Notes under the pieces: model-generated | What the model saw: only the letters and a program-made list of their open reading frames with translations | Databases searched by the model: none | What the model was told of the DNA's origin: nothing | Program-made: the position numbers and the translations under genes | Source: Acidimicrobiia bacterium | GTDB lineage: Bacteria; Actinomycetota; Acidimicrobiia; Acidimicrobiales; AC-14 | Assembly (NCBI GenBank): GCA_023265025.1 | Contig: JAHFUP010000029.1 | Coordinates: forward strand, 1-42,080 | Length of the DNA: 42,080 nt | Reading direction: 5' to 3' | In this document: piece by piece, positions 1 to 7,544 of the stretch | How the letters are laid out: each line of letters opens with the position of its first letter | Numbering within the stretch: position 1 is the first letter of the stretch

Positions 1-1
1 G

Positions 2-232
2 CAGGCGATCGACCTCACCCACAGCCTCCAGCTTCCACGCCTCCGTTCGGGCCTCCTATCGACGCTCGAAGTTCCGATCGTCGCAGAGCCGGACGTGGAA
101 GCTTTGGTCGGTCGCCTAGACAGCCTCCGCGACCGAATCGTGAGGGTAACAGCGATGCGAAGTCATCAGAAGAACCTTCTCGGGGCGCTCCTGCCGTCGG
201 CCATGAACGAGGCATTCGCCGGCCTCAGCTGA
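2..232 (+). CDS. hsdS: Type I restriction specificity subunit HsdS, C-terminal end (partial)
   Basis: The window opens inside a plus-strand frame of 76 codons ending in TGA at 230-232, with no start in view. The last residues read NLLGALLPSAMNEAFAG, which fits the conserved C-terminal end of type I specificity subunits (pattern ALLPxxLxxAFxG). The preceding stretch, PDVEALVGRLDSLRDRI, fits the coiled-coil spacer that ends the second target-recognition half. HsdS reads the DNA target and bridges the HsdM and HsdR subunits; any hsdM/hsdR would lie to the left, outside the window. The 3' end overlaps that of convergent radC by 8 bp. The call rests on a short tail, so it is moderate. Confidence 0.6.
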   Translation, partial: QAIDLTHSLQLPRLRSGLLSTLEVPIVAEPDVEALVGRLDSLRDRIVRVTAMRSHQKNLLGALLPSAMNEAFAGLS

Positions 233-887
233 CCGCCCGCCAGTCGTTGTCGGTCACGACGATGTGGCCGAGGAAGCGGAGTCCGGCTGACTTTGCCCCA
301 GCGGCAACGTCCATCGTGGCCCTGCGGTCGGCGCCACTGGGTTCGGCATCACCGCTCGGGTGGTTGTGCGCCAGGGCGAATGCCCGGCCGTCATGGCGGA
401 GGACGGCGTTCAGGATCTCTCTCACCGACACGAGCGATCGGTCGATCGAACCCTCGGCAACCACGACTGTGCGCCGCACCCGGTTGGCCGCGTCACACAC
501 GAGGACGAGCACACGCTCACGGCGCAGGCCGGCAAGCGCTGCAAGCGCAGCACGGGCAACGTCTTCGCCGTTCCGAAGCACGACCGCCTCCTCGGCGAGG
601 TACGTCCCCCGACGACTGAGCTGGAACGCGGCCACCAGCGCCGCCGCCTTCGCCGGCCCAACCCCCTTCCGCCTGGCCAGCTCCTCGGGAAGAGCGACGG
701 CCAACGCACCCAGGCTCCCGTACTCGGCCAGCAACTCGCCGGCGAGATCGAGGGCGCTGACCCCCTGCGTGCCATTCCGCAGCACAAGCGCGAGCAACTC
801 GCGCTCAGAGAGCGCCTCGGCGCCGCCAGCGATCAGCCTCTCCCGTGGCCTTTCGTGCGGCGGCATGGCCGCGATGAGCACCGTCAT
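225..887 (-). CDS. radC: RadC-family JAMM/MPN+ domain protein
   Basis: This 220-residue protein has the RadC layout. The N-terminal PRERL and SERELLALVLRNGT segments come first, then a helix-hairpin-helix stretch (ARRKGVGPAKAAAL, about 71-84), then a metalloprotease-type JAMM domain. The zinc motif is intact: Glu157 in REILN, His174 and His176 in HNHPSGD, Ser184 and Asp187. Despite its name, a DNA-repair role for the family is doubtful; radC genes are common in prophages and islands. The ATG overlaps the stop of the upstream DUF6414 gene as TAATG, so the two are probably translationally coupled, which also supports this start over the Met at residue 8. It converges on the hsdS fragment. Family assignment is firm; function here is unknown. 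Confidence 0.9.
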   Translation of the reverse strand: MTVLIAAMPPHERPRERLIAGGAEALSERELLALVLRNGTQGVSALDLAGELLAEYGSLGALAVALPEELARRKGVGPAKAAALVAAFQLSRRGTYLAEEAVVLRNGEDVARAALAALAGLRRERVLVLVCDAANRVRRTVVVAEGSIDRSLVSVREILNAVLRHDGRAFALAHNHPSGDAEPSGADRRATMDVAAGAKSAGLRFLGHIVVTDNDWRAVS

Positions 888-1708
888 TATCGGTAGATTG
901 CGATCGCCGAGAGTATGGCGGCCGGGTAGTGCAGCCGGACAGTCAGCGCCCCTGTGGACCTGCCCTTACGTCGTTGTTCTCGATTCAACGAAACTCCAGG
1001 GATGGGCTGCCCCATGGTCTCCGGCTTCCCCCTGGCGATCTTCCGCGTGATCCGGGCCAGCAAGGTCACCTCACCTTCCAGATCCGCGATTTCGCCCTGG
1101 AGGCTGTCCCGCTTCAGCTCAATGAAGAACTTGCAGGTCGGTGCGCCTCTCGGAACGACGGTGCAAGGCACTGCGCTGGTCGCGAGATACTGGGCGACAC
1201 CTTGAACGGCGGACAGCTGTCCGCCGACTCGCTCGACCTCACCCCGATCGAAGGCGTCCGGAAGCCAATCGTCGGGGAAGTCTGTCATCGTCTCAATCAG
1301 TGGGAGGAACGAGCCGATGCCAGAGGCCTGCTGCATCTCGAGCACACCGGGCAGGAGCTTGAGGACACCCTCAACCTCGACCACCTCGCCAGACACGATC
1401 TGCTCCCAGATGGCATCGTCGAACGAGGTCAGCGGCTGGATGCCATCGTCGTTCGACAGCAGCGCATGGAGTCGATTGAAGCGGGATGCGGCGGTTTGCC
1501 GCATGGTCAACTCGGTCGCGCTCGCACCTTCCCTGCGCCGTTCAGCAGAGAGGGACAGCGGGCCGACGCCGGCCGATCCACCGGCGGCCGACGTTCGCCC
1601 GGACTGTTCCTTGATCCGCTCCTCGTCGTACTCGCCGCCTTCGAGCTGTTGGAGGAATTGCCCGACGAGGTCATCACGGCGGTAGAGGAACTCGCGGAGA
1701 ACGACCAT
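887..1708 (-). CDS. DUF6414 family protein
   Basis: A 273-residue protein begins MVVLREFLYRRDDLVGQFL and continues QQLEGGEYDEE, which matches the opening of DUF6414 proteins (a FLY-x-D segment, then a Q(L/I)EGG segment). A low-complexity part (about 40-70) follows, then an alpha/beta part with IWEQIVSGEVVEVEGVLKL and a C-terminal beta-rich end. There is no signal peptide or membrane segment. The frame stays open for 77 codons upstream of this ATG, but those residues look like non-coding sequence (Arg/Ser-rich), so ATG 1708 is preferred although no clear ribosome site precedes it. The stop overlaps the radC start. DUF6414 genes are uncharacterised and often lie in variable regions near restriction genes; a defence link is inference. 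Confidence 0.68.
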   Translation of the reverse strand: MVVLREFLYRRDDLVGQFLQQLEGGEYDEERIKEQSGRTSAAGGSAGVGPLSLSAERRREGASATELTMRQTAASRFNRLHALLSNDDGIQPLTSFDDAIWEQIVSGEVVEVEGVLKLLPGVLEMQQASGIGSFLPLIETMTDFPDDWLPDAFDRGEVERVGGQLSAVQGVAQYLATSAVPCTVVPRGAPTCKFFIELKRDSLQGEIADLEGEVTLLARITRKIARGKPETMGQPIPGVSLNREQRRKGRSTGALTVRLHYPAAILSAIAIYR

Positions 1709-1990
1709 GACGCCAACATTACGGGGACGGTGAGACAACCAGCCGTCTCGCCAGCTCAGCCGCAGGCGCCCCGCCTCCCGCCAGGCAGGAGCGAAGCCGG
1801 GGAGCATCGTCCCCGGTACCCGAGACAGGAGTATCCGGGTTACGAGCCGCCGGCTGTGACACGAGCGTGACACGCGAGGTCCGGAATCGATGCGATTCGG
1901 CGTGAAGTGCCGTGAAGCGTTTCCGCAGGTCAGCACCACTCTTCGGCACTCGCCCAGGTCAGTGGGTAGGCAGAGACAGATCTACGATAT

Positions 1991-3106
1991 CTAGCTTGCA
2001 CCCCCTCTGAACTGCGGTTGTGTGGTCAGGGCACCCCGCGGGTGCACATCTGGTGCACATCGCGAGCCAAACTCGGCGTCGATCGCGGCCCGGGTGCGGT
2101 CCTCCTCGTCGGCAAACAGGTGGCCGTAGACGTCGAGCGTCGTCTTCGCTGAGGAGTGCCCGAGGCGGGCCTGGACGACCTTCACGGAGGCGCCAGAGCG
2201 GATCAGGACACTGGCGAAGTAGTGCCGGAGATCATGTGGAGTCGCCATCCCGGCAGCCCGGCCCGACGGGCGCCGGCGTCGAACACGACAGCGAACGGGC
2301 TCTGCTGGATCGGCGCGCCGCGCTCGTTCGTGAAGAGCAGGGCGGGCTCGTCGTGGGCCGGCCACTGGCTGAGGTGGGCGGCCAGGACGTCGGCCACCGT
2401 GGCCGCCAGTGGGACTCGGCGGTACGACGCCCGCGTCTTCAGTGGGGCGAGCGCCACGCCGTTGCCCCGGACCCGGACGAGCTGGCGGTCGACCCGGATC
2501 GACCGCCGGAGGAAGTCCACCCGGTCGACGGTGAGCCCGAACAGCTCGCCCGGGCGCAGGCCCGTGCCGGCCCCAGCCAGCACGAGCGCCCGATATCGCT
2601 CCGGCATCGACTCGGCCAGAGCGAACACGTGGTCGCGGGACAGAACCTCAAGCATCGAGGCCGGCGGCTTGGCCGGCTTGCGGATGTCGACACAGGGACT
2701 GGTGGTCACGATCCGATCGCGCACGGCCGCCCGGAATACCGCAACCACCCGCCCGTAGATGACCTCGACCGTCGACGGGGCCAGCTGTGAAGCGAGCCGC
2801 TGAACCAGGGCCTGGACTTCGCTCGGGCGGATGGCCGCCATGGGACGATGACCGAGGGTCGGGTACACGTGCAGGCGGAGCTGCTGCTCGGTGGACGGCG
2901 CCGTACCGGAGGCTGCCCGGCGCCTCGATGACCTCGCCAGCGATATCGAGGTCCTCGACGAACGCCTGCAACGTGGCCGTGGTGTGCCGGAACGAGGACT
3001 CGGCCGCGGCCGGCCCGGCACTTGGACCCCGCCGCCGACGGCGAGAGAGCTTGACCGGGGCATCGAACTCGGCCTGTGAACTCTCAGGCCGCCCATTGAG
3101 TGTCAT
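1991..3106 (-). pseudogene. Tyrosine recombinase/integrase, frameshifted
   Basis: The integrase is spread over at least two frames. One frame (about 2895 down to 2270) carries the SAM-like DNA-binding part (LRLHVYPTLGHRPMAAI) and the first half of the catalytic domain with the active Arg (GAGTGLRPGELFGL) and Lys (LKTRASYRRVPL). At about 2265-2272 the frame changes by one missing base. The next frame carries the rest: HDLRHYFAS (H-x-x-R), LGHSSAKTT and the Tyr nucleophile in LDVYGHLF, ending at TAG 1991-1993. A second shift near 2895 separates an N-terminal segment starting at 3106 whose homology is unclear. All catalytic residues survive, so the damage is recent or is a sequencing error. It probably once mobilised the neighbouring island. 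Confidence 0.85.
2041..2062 (+). repeat. 22-bp direct repeat, copy 1 (candidate attachment site)
   Basis: Two tandem 11-bp units (GGTGCACATCT then GGTGCACATCG) lie inside the last codons of the integrase. The same 22 bp recur in the same orientation at 7354-7375, and the flanking bases differ on both sides. A perfect repeat with one copy at the integrase end and one 5.3 kb away fits att core sites of an integrated element. It could instead be a scar of another integrase 3' end. Confidence 0.5.
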
Positions 3107-3179
3107 CGGGTGCTGCGGTCACCCGAGTTCGCCGGATACCCGGCGGGCTTCTCGTTAGTCAACCGAGCGGGCTTGCCCC

Positions 3180-4436
3180 TTAGTGGAGCAACGGCAGGTG
3201 GTCTCGCCGCCTGGTCAAAGTTCGATAGGCTGGTTCGGGAAGGTGGTCGTTCAGTGCGGGCCAGGCATCAATGATCCGATCAACGGCATCACGAACACGC
3301 TGCCGGATGTCCGCTGGTGTCCAGCCTGCCCGCACGCCGAGCCGATCGAAGCTGGACACAGTCACATCATCGAAGCTCCGTGACCCCCCTAGTTTAAGCC
3401 CAAGATCGTCACCTGGTATATACAGAACAGTCGGAACGATATCGTAGGCAGGCGCGAGCTCGGCAGTCCGGCCATCGGGATACCTATACGCCCAGTTCTT
3501 GGCGTGCGCGTCGCCATTCCCGAGAAGGACATTCAGCACGATGCGGTCGACCACCTCCCCAACTGCGTCGGGGCCGCACAACGCTGACGTAACAGACGCC
3601 ACGGTTTCGAAGTTGACTCTGCGATACTTGAAGAGATAATTACCGGTGGAGATGTCCAACACCTGCGCGAGTTCCTCGACATGGACGCGTCGCCGGTTGG
3701 GAGCTCTGTCGAACCGTTCGACGAGGAGCGCAGTCTTGGTGTCCTTGGTGGACCAGTCCGGAAGCCCGGCAATCGAACTCACGTCGACGAGTTCCGTATT
3801 GGGTACATTGATCCCGGCCCGGCGTGCGAGTTCCAGACCGGCGAATTCGGCCTCAGGCACGCCCTCAAATCCTGGACGTTGGTCCTGAAGCTTCGCAATC
3901 CACTCGCCTGCTTGGCCGCGAGCCGGAACAGTCAAGCCGCGTTCTCCATCCCGCACAACTGAGAACTTCAGCTGAACGCCGGCGAGACTGAACTTCAGAA
4001 CCGCGACATCGTCCTCATCGACCACCTCATCCGATTCCAGTGTTGGTGCCGCTCCTTCGTCTGTATCCGCCGACACGACGCGTGTCGCTCCCGGAAGATC
4101 GTCGTGTCCGACTCGCGAAAGGAGGAAGAACTCGCGCCGCTCATTTACCTCAGCCGCCTCAGCGACAGCCTGACGAAGCCTGCCTTCAGGCAAAAGGTGC
4201 GAGAACCACGTCGGGAGCGCGACGCGGACGCTCGGACGCCATGTCCGACCGCGCTCTTCGAATACCTGACCTAGGACCACGCGCCGGTCGCTTTCCCAGT
4301 AGTCGGGAATGCTCTCGAACCAGTTAACCTCACCTGCCCGCTTCAGGTATCCGACGGTCAACCAGCTTCCGTCTGGGCGTTGAAGTTCAATGCGAAGAGC
4401 GGACGGGTCCGCCGGCGAGGACGGCCCGGCGCTCAC
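3180..4436 (-). CDS. hipA: HipA-family serine/threonine kinase
   Basis: A full-length 418-residue HipA-like protein. The N-terminal subdomain (about 15-110, RIELQRPDGSWLTVGYLKRAG, then PTWFSHLLPEGRLRQA) is followed by the kinase fold. Visible motifs are the autophosphorylation loop SLAGVQLKFS (Ser150), the nucleotide Lys in EWIAKL (Lys182), PEAEFAGLELARRAGI, LLVERFDR, the catalytic loop NGDAHAKNW (Asp309, Asn314) and the metal-binding APAYDIVP (Asp332). All key residues are intact. Classical HipA phosphorylates glutamyl-tRNA synthetase and is held in check by HipB. No HipB-like HTH gene is present here. Instead the GTG start overlaps the stop of a DUF262 gene (GTGA), implying coupled translation. 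The target is unknown; an abortive-infection role is inference. Confidence 0.9.
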   Translation of the reverse strand: MSAGPSSPADPSALRIELQRPDGSWLTVGYLKRAGEVNWFESIPDYWESDRRVVLGQVFEERGRTWRPSVRVALPTWFSHLLPEGRLRQAVAEAAEVNERREFFLLSRVGHDDLPGATRVVSADTDEGAAPTLESDEVVDEDDVAVLKFSLAGVQLKFSVVRDGERGLTVPARGQAGEWIAKLQDQRPGFEGVPEAEFAGLELARRAGINVPNTELVDVSSIAGLPDWSTKDTKTALLVERFDRAPNRRRVHVEELAQVLDISTGNYLFKYRRVNFETVASVTSALCGPDAVGEVVDRIVLNVLLGNGDAHAKNWAYRYPDGRTAELAPAYDIVPTVLYIPGDDLGLKLGGSRSFDDVTVSSFDRLGVRAGWTPADIRQRVRDAVDRIIDAWPALNDHLPEPAYRTLTRRRDHLPLLH

Positions 4437-6076
4437 GGAGCGTCCAGGTCTTCAAGTGATGTGTTGTGTGGGGACTGCCCGTCCTCGTCGGGCACGAGAA
4501 GCTCGGCCAGGGCCGGACGAATCGGGCTGCCGTGTTCCAATCGCACGTTCAGGTATCGATGTGTCAGGTCTTGGATGATGAGGCTACGGCGCCGAAGGAA
4601 CTCCGCTTCCGCCCCTGAGCGGAGTGCAGCTGCGGCCTGGTCATCAATTGCGTGGCTCGACAGTACGCCAGGGACCTCGTGGCCCGTCGGGCCTGGTGCT
4701 CCGACTGGCCAGAAGCCACGAGCGGCCGCCTGAGTTCTCTGTCCACTCACTAGATCCGTGACGGCGCCCACGCCTTGGCGTTCCAGGACCTCGGCCAAGT
4801 CGATTACCTCGCCGTCAAGGTCCTTGGGTTCAAGCGACGCAAGAGCCAGAAGGATCAACCGGCCTAAGGCCGTGTCGGTGCGGAAACGGCCGACGTCGAT
4901 CGGCGGCGGTGGGTCGTCCGCCACCGAGATGAGCAAAGCGCGCACAGCCTCATACTCGGTCGGCGCCAGCTCTGGGTGACCCTTGCGAGGATGCACAGCT
5001 CGGACGGCTTGCCTCAACGGTGCGGTTTGCCCTCCCTTGCCGAAGCCGTGCGTCCATCCGCGCCAAATCCAGCGTGCAAGGAGTCGTTCGTTCCATGGAT
5101 CGGGAGCCGGGTGAAGATGGAAGAACGCTGCGAGGACGGGCAACGGGAACGTCGATGGTACGAGCCGAAGGTGCGGGACACCCTGACGACGAAGAAACGA
5201 AATGGCGCCGCTGAGTGCGCGCTCGGTGTCGTCGAACCAAGCCGCTCGGTCCTCGTTCGGGCCGAACTCGTCATGAAGATCACGCAGGACATCACCGCCG
5301 CGAATGGCGAGGAGGCTTTGGACAACCCGGTCGTCCTCGAGTTGCCCGAACCCTTCATGGCGAAGCGACTCGACGACGCTCGCGGGGTTACCAGGAACGG
5401 TTCCTGTCGCGAAAAGGGCGTGAAACACTTGAGCTCGGCTGATTCTCTTGCCAGCCGAATTAACTCGATCGAACACCTCTCGCAATAGGCCGTCATCGTC
5501 GTGCTCGACGACATATGCGGGAATCTTGTAGTCGCGTAACGCTCCGCCGAGTGCGTCGGCGAGGTCGAGCTCATCCTCAGAGAGCCCCTCGCCATTCTCA
5601 CGGATCCAGGCGAGCAGAACGCGTGTTTCGAGGGTGACACGTACGGGGAGCCACCAATGCGGCGACCCTTTTCGACTGGCGTGAACGAATCTAGCCCGCC
5701 GGAGATCGAAGCAGAGTTCGAAGCGGTCGTCGGATCCACGTGCTGCAGCGGAAAGAACGCCTACAAGAGAGGTAACGCGCTGCTGACCATCGACGACCCA
5801 ATACGCCTCGGTTGACCCAGGGACGGAAAACGAGATCGGGCCGAACGCCGCTTCCCCAGCGTCCGCCTCGCGCCGCCACAGCAGTAGCGTTCCGATTGGA
5901 AACCCTCGCCAGATGCTGTCGAAGAGTTTCCGGACGTCGTCAGCATCCCAGACGAACGAACGCTGGAAGGCTGGAACACGCAGTCGCCCACCTTCTGCGA
6001 GCGCGACGACCTGGTGGATGTCCAGGGTTATCGGGATGGGTCGAGTGAGCTGCTTCGAGTCGGCGATGCCAGCATG
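4433..6076 (-). CDS. DUF262 (GmrSD N-like) protein, start codon region disrupted
   Basis: The open frame runs 547 codons from a TAG at 6077-6079, but the first usable start in frame (TTG 5485) would delete the conserved N-terminus. The upstream part is clearly coding: RVPAFQRSFVWDADDV with the FQRSFVW motif at 37-43, then VVDGQQRVTSL with DGQQR at 96-100, then EVFDRVNSAGKRIS at about 200-213. These are the DUF262 hallmarks, a ParB/Srx-like fold linked to NTP hydrolysis in GmrSD-, BrxU- and SspE-type defence proteins. No DUF1524/HNH nuclease motif is seen in the C-terminal half. An ATG at 6075 lies one frame off and would restore the gene with a single extra base, so a frameshift (real or sequencing) or a non-canonical start is likely. 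It is coupled to hipA downstream. Confidence 0.8.
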   Translation of the reverse strand, partial: HAGIADSKQLTRPIPITLDIHQVVALAEGGRLRVPAFQRSFVWDADDVRKLFDSIWRGFPIGTLLLWRREADAGEAAFGPISFSVPGSTEAYWVVDGQQRVTSLVGVLSAAARGSDDRFELCFDLRRARFVHASRKGSPHWWLPVRVTLETRVLLAWIRENGEGLSEDELDLADALGGALRDYKIPAYVVEHDDDGLLREVFDRVNSAGKRISRAQVFHALFATGTVPGNPASVVESLRHEGFGQLEDDRVVQSLLAIRGGDVLRDLHDEFGPNEDRAAWFDDTERALSGAISFLRRQGVPHLRLVPSTFPLPVLAAFFHLHPAPDPWNERLLARWIWRGWTHGFGKGGQTAPLRQAVRAVHPRKGHPELAPTEYEAVRALLISVADDPPPPIDVGRFRTDTALGRLILLALASLEPKDLDGEVIDLAEVLERQGVGAVTDLVSGQRTQAAARGFWPVGAPGPTGHEVPGVLSSHAIDDQAAAALRSGAEAEFLRRRSLIIQDLTHRYLNVRLEHGSPIRPALAELLVPDEDGQSPHNTSLEDLDAP

Positions 6077-6079
6077 CTA

Positions 6080-6509
6080 CGAGCCGTCCGCTCGCGCACA
6101 CGGATTATCTATTGAGCGACCCCATCACGACGTGGGAGGTCGCGGTCTGAGCCCGGCGCGCCCGCTTCCGCTTCACTGCCATGGCGAAGCGCACTGTGTC
6201 GCCTGGCCCTGGGTCTTGACCGACCGGACTCACCTCTAGGGGGGCAGGAATGCCGCGCGCCGCAACCTCGCGGTCTTCGCAGCGAGTTGGGTGTGCGGTT
6301 GAGGGCCGTGCCCCATCCCACCGGTGTCGGCGGCCGCACTGGCATGCACGACTTCGGCACATACCGCGCGCCCCATAATCGCGGCCGGCACCCTTTCGGA
6401 AGCCATCCGGTGGCCGCCGGCGGCGGGCTACCTGCCACGGGGTGCGAACGCTGCCGCCGGTCGAGACTCGTATTCAGGAAGGGCGGCTACGGTCAGCGGA
6501 ACCAGTTCC
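6080..6509 (+). other. Intergenic region, no recognisable gene
   Basis: These 430 bases lie between the start of the DUF262 gene and the 3' end of the broken DUF5615 gene. Short open frames exist on both strands, but none resembles a known protein or has a ribosome site. Any promoter for the DUF262-hipA pair should be at the left side of this stretch; no clear hexamers could be picked out. Confidence 0.4.
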
Positions 6510-6877
6510 TCAAAGGATCGGCAGTCGCCTGATCCGGGCCGTGCCTTCCCCGATCACCACCAGGCTGCCTTCGCCGAGCGCGTCAACGGACAGGCTCGAA
6601 GTGATCACCTCGACGAGTTGGTCGAGTCGGCGGCCATGCGTGCGCCGGATGTAGATCACTGACGGCGAAGAGGCACCCGTCGACGCCAGGATCGTCCCAA
6701 AGTCTGAATCGAATCGGCGGATATCAGGACGCGCCCCTCCAGTCTTGTCTGTTCAAGGACGACCTCGTCCGGCGCGGCAAGCAGGCCGAGATCGCTCCCG
6801 TGCACTGCGTCATGTCCTAGGTCGCACAGTCGAAGCGCGAGCTGGGGCGAGAGGTTGAGATCGACCTGAAACCTCAC
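6510..6877 (-). pseudogene. DUF5615 PIN-like toxin, broken by a 5-bp duplication
   Basis: The frame starts at GTG 6877 (VRFQVDLNLSPQLALRL, matching the family opening MRFLVDENLSP) and continues GHDAVHGSDLGL and EGRVLISADS. There a tandem GATTC-GATTC on the coding strand (plus strand 6706-6715) shifts the frame. Removing one 5-bp unit restores ADSDFGTILAS, exactly the family motif, and then SPSVIYIRRTHGRR through to TARIRRLPIL and TGA 6510. The repaired product would be 120 residues, the normal family length. DUF5615 proteins are PIN-like presumed RNases paired with DUF433 antitoxins. The start overlaps the antitoxin stop by GTGA. As it stands the toxin would be truncated after its first half. 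Confidence 0.85.
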
Positions 6878-7104
6878 GCTGGGCGCGTGAGGGGGAGCTC
6901 CCGTTCGCGGACGGCCTCGGCCGCGAACCGCAATGACTCTTCGATGTCCTCGCGTTCCAGGTAGGGGAGGTCGGCAAGGATCTCCTCGGCAGTCATGCCG
7001 TCGGCAACCATCGCCACCACCGTCGCGACCGGCACGCGCATCCCTCTGATGCACGGCATCCCGCCCATGAGAGCAGGGTCGACGGTGATCCGTGTGTACG
7101 CCAC
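6874..7104 (-). CDS. DUF433 antitoxin
   Basis: A 76-residue protein starting at GTG 7104 (VAYTRITVDPALMGGMPCIRG) with the DUF433 pattern: an N-terminal I(T/V)xDPxxxGGxPCIRGxRVPV strand-helix, then a helix-turn-helix (MTAEEILADLPYLEREDI), then EESLRFAAE. DUF433 proteins are VapB-like DNA-binding antitoxins, normally upstream of a DUF5615 toxin, as here. A purine-rich stretch (GGGACGGGACG) sits about 12-20 bases upstream of the start. The frame extends 24 codons further up to 7176, but those residues are not family-like. The antitoxin is intact while its toxin is broken, so it now has nothing to neutralise. Confidence 0.88.
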   Translation of the reverse strand: MAYTRITVDPALMGGMPCIRGMRVPVATVVAMVADGMTAEEILADLPYLEREDIEESLRFAAEAVRERELPLTRPA

Positions 7105-7544
7105 GACGCGATCGTACGTCCCGTCCCCTCGGAAGACCCCGAGCAGGTCGTGACCGCACCCCCGGGAGCGGGCCACGTCCCGGCTACTGGCCGTTGCATG
7201 GGGCCAACGGTCTGCGACCTTCAGCGAGCGACCTTCTCACGTCGCGCACAGCGCCGCCCGACGCCGGGGACGCGCTGGGCGCTACGGATCGGAACCACCA
7301 AGCCGACCCGGGAGCTCGCTATCCCCGAGTGACGAGATGACTGCACCGGTGCTGGTGCACATCTGGTGCACATCGTAGGGGACAAAGAGGGTACGACCGG
7401 TCATCGATGGTCGTGAATAAGAGGAGGTCAGAGGCACTTTTCGGGAGTGTTCGCAGGTCCCGAAATCGGCCCGAATAATGCTACCTCTACTACGACATTT
7501 GAGCGTTTCGGGCCTCCGATCCCCTCATCGCCATCGGCCTCCGG
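7105..7544 (+). other. Intergenic region at presumed island edge
   Basis: This stretch between the DUF433 gene and the dihydrofolate-reductase-like gene contains the second copy of the 22-bp repeat (7354-7375). Base composition becomes more A/T-rich after about 7380 (for example 7481-7505). No gene, tRNA or clear terminator was seen. Confidence 0.4.
7354..7375 (+). repeat. 22-bp direct repeat, copy 2 (candidate attachment site)
   Basis: This is identical over 22 bp to the copy at 2041-2062 in the integrase 3' end, again as two 11-bp units GGTGCACATC(T/G). It lies in non-coding DNA just beyond the DUF433/DUF5615 pair, so the two copies bracket the integrase, hipA, DUF262 and toxin-antitoxin genes. 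Confidence 0.5.

Noticed and set aside
15-215. Minus-strand frame opposite the hsdS tail
   Set aside because: Arg/Gly/Ser-rich with no recognisable motif; the plus-strand frame matches HsdS.
2041-2062. tRNA gene as integration target
   Set aside because: No cloverleaf or TTCGANNC arm was seen near either copy of the 22-bp repeat.
4433-6076. HNH nuclease (DUF1524) in the DUF262 protein
   Set aside because: No NHxxP-type or comparable HNH motif is present in the C-terminal half.
6105-6438. Possible small HTH gene upstream of DUF262
   Set aside because: The frames in this gap are Arg/Pro-rich without helix-turn-helix pattern or ribosome site, so they do not supply the missing HipB.
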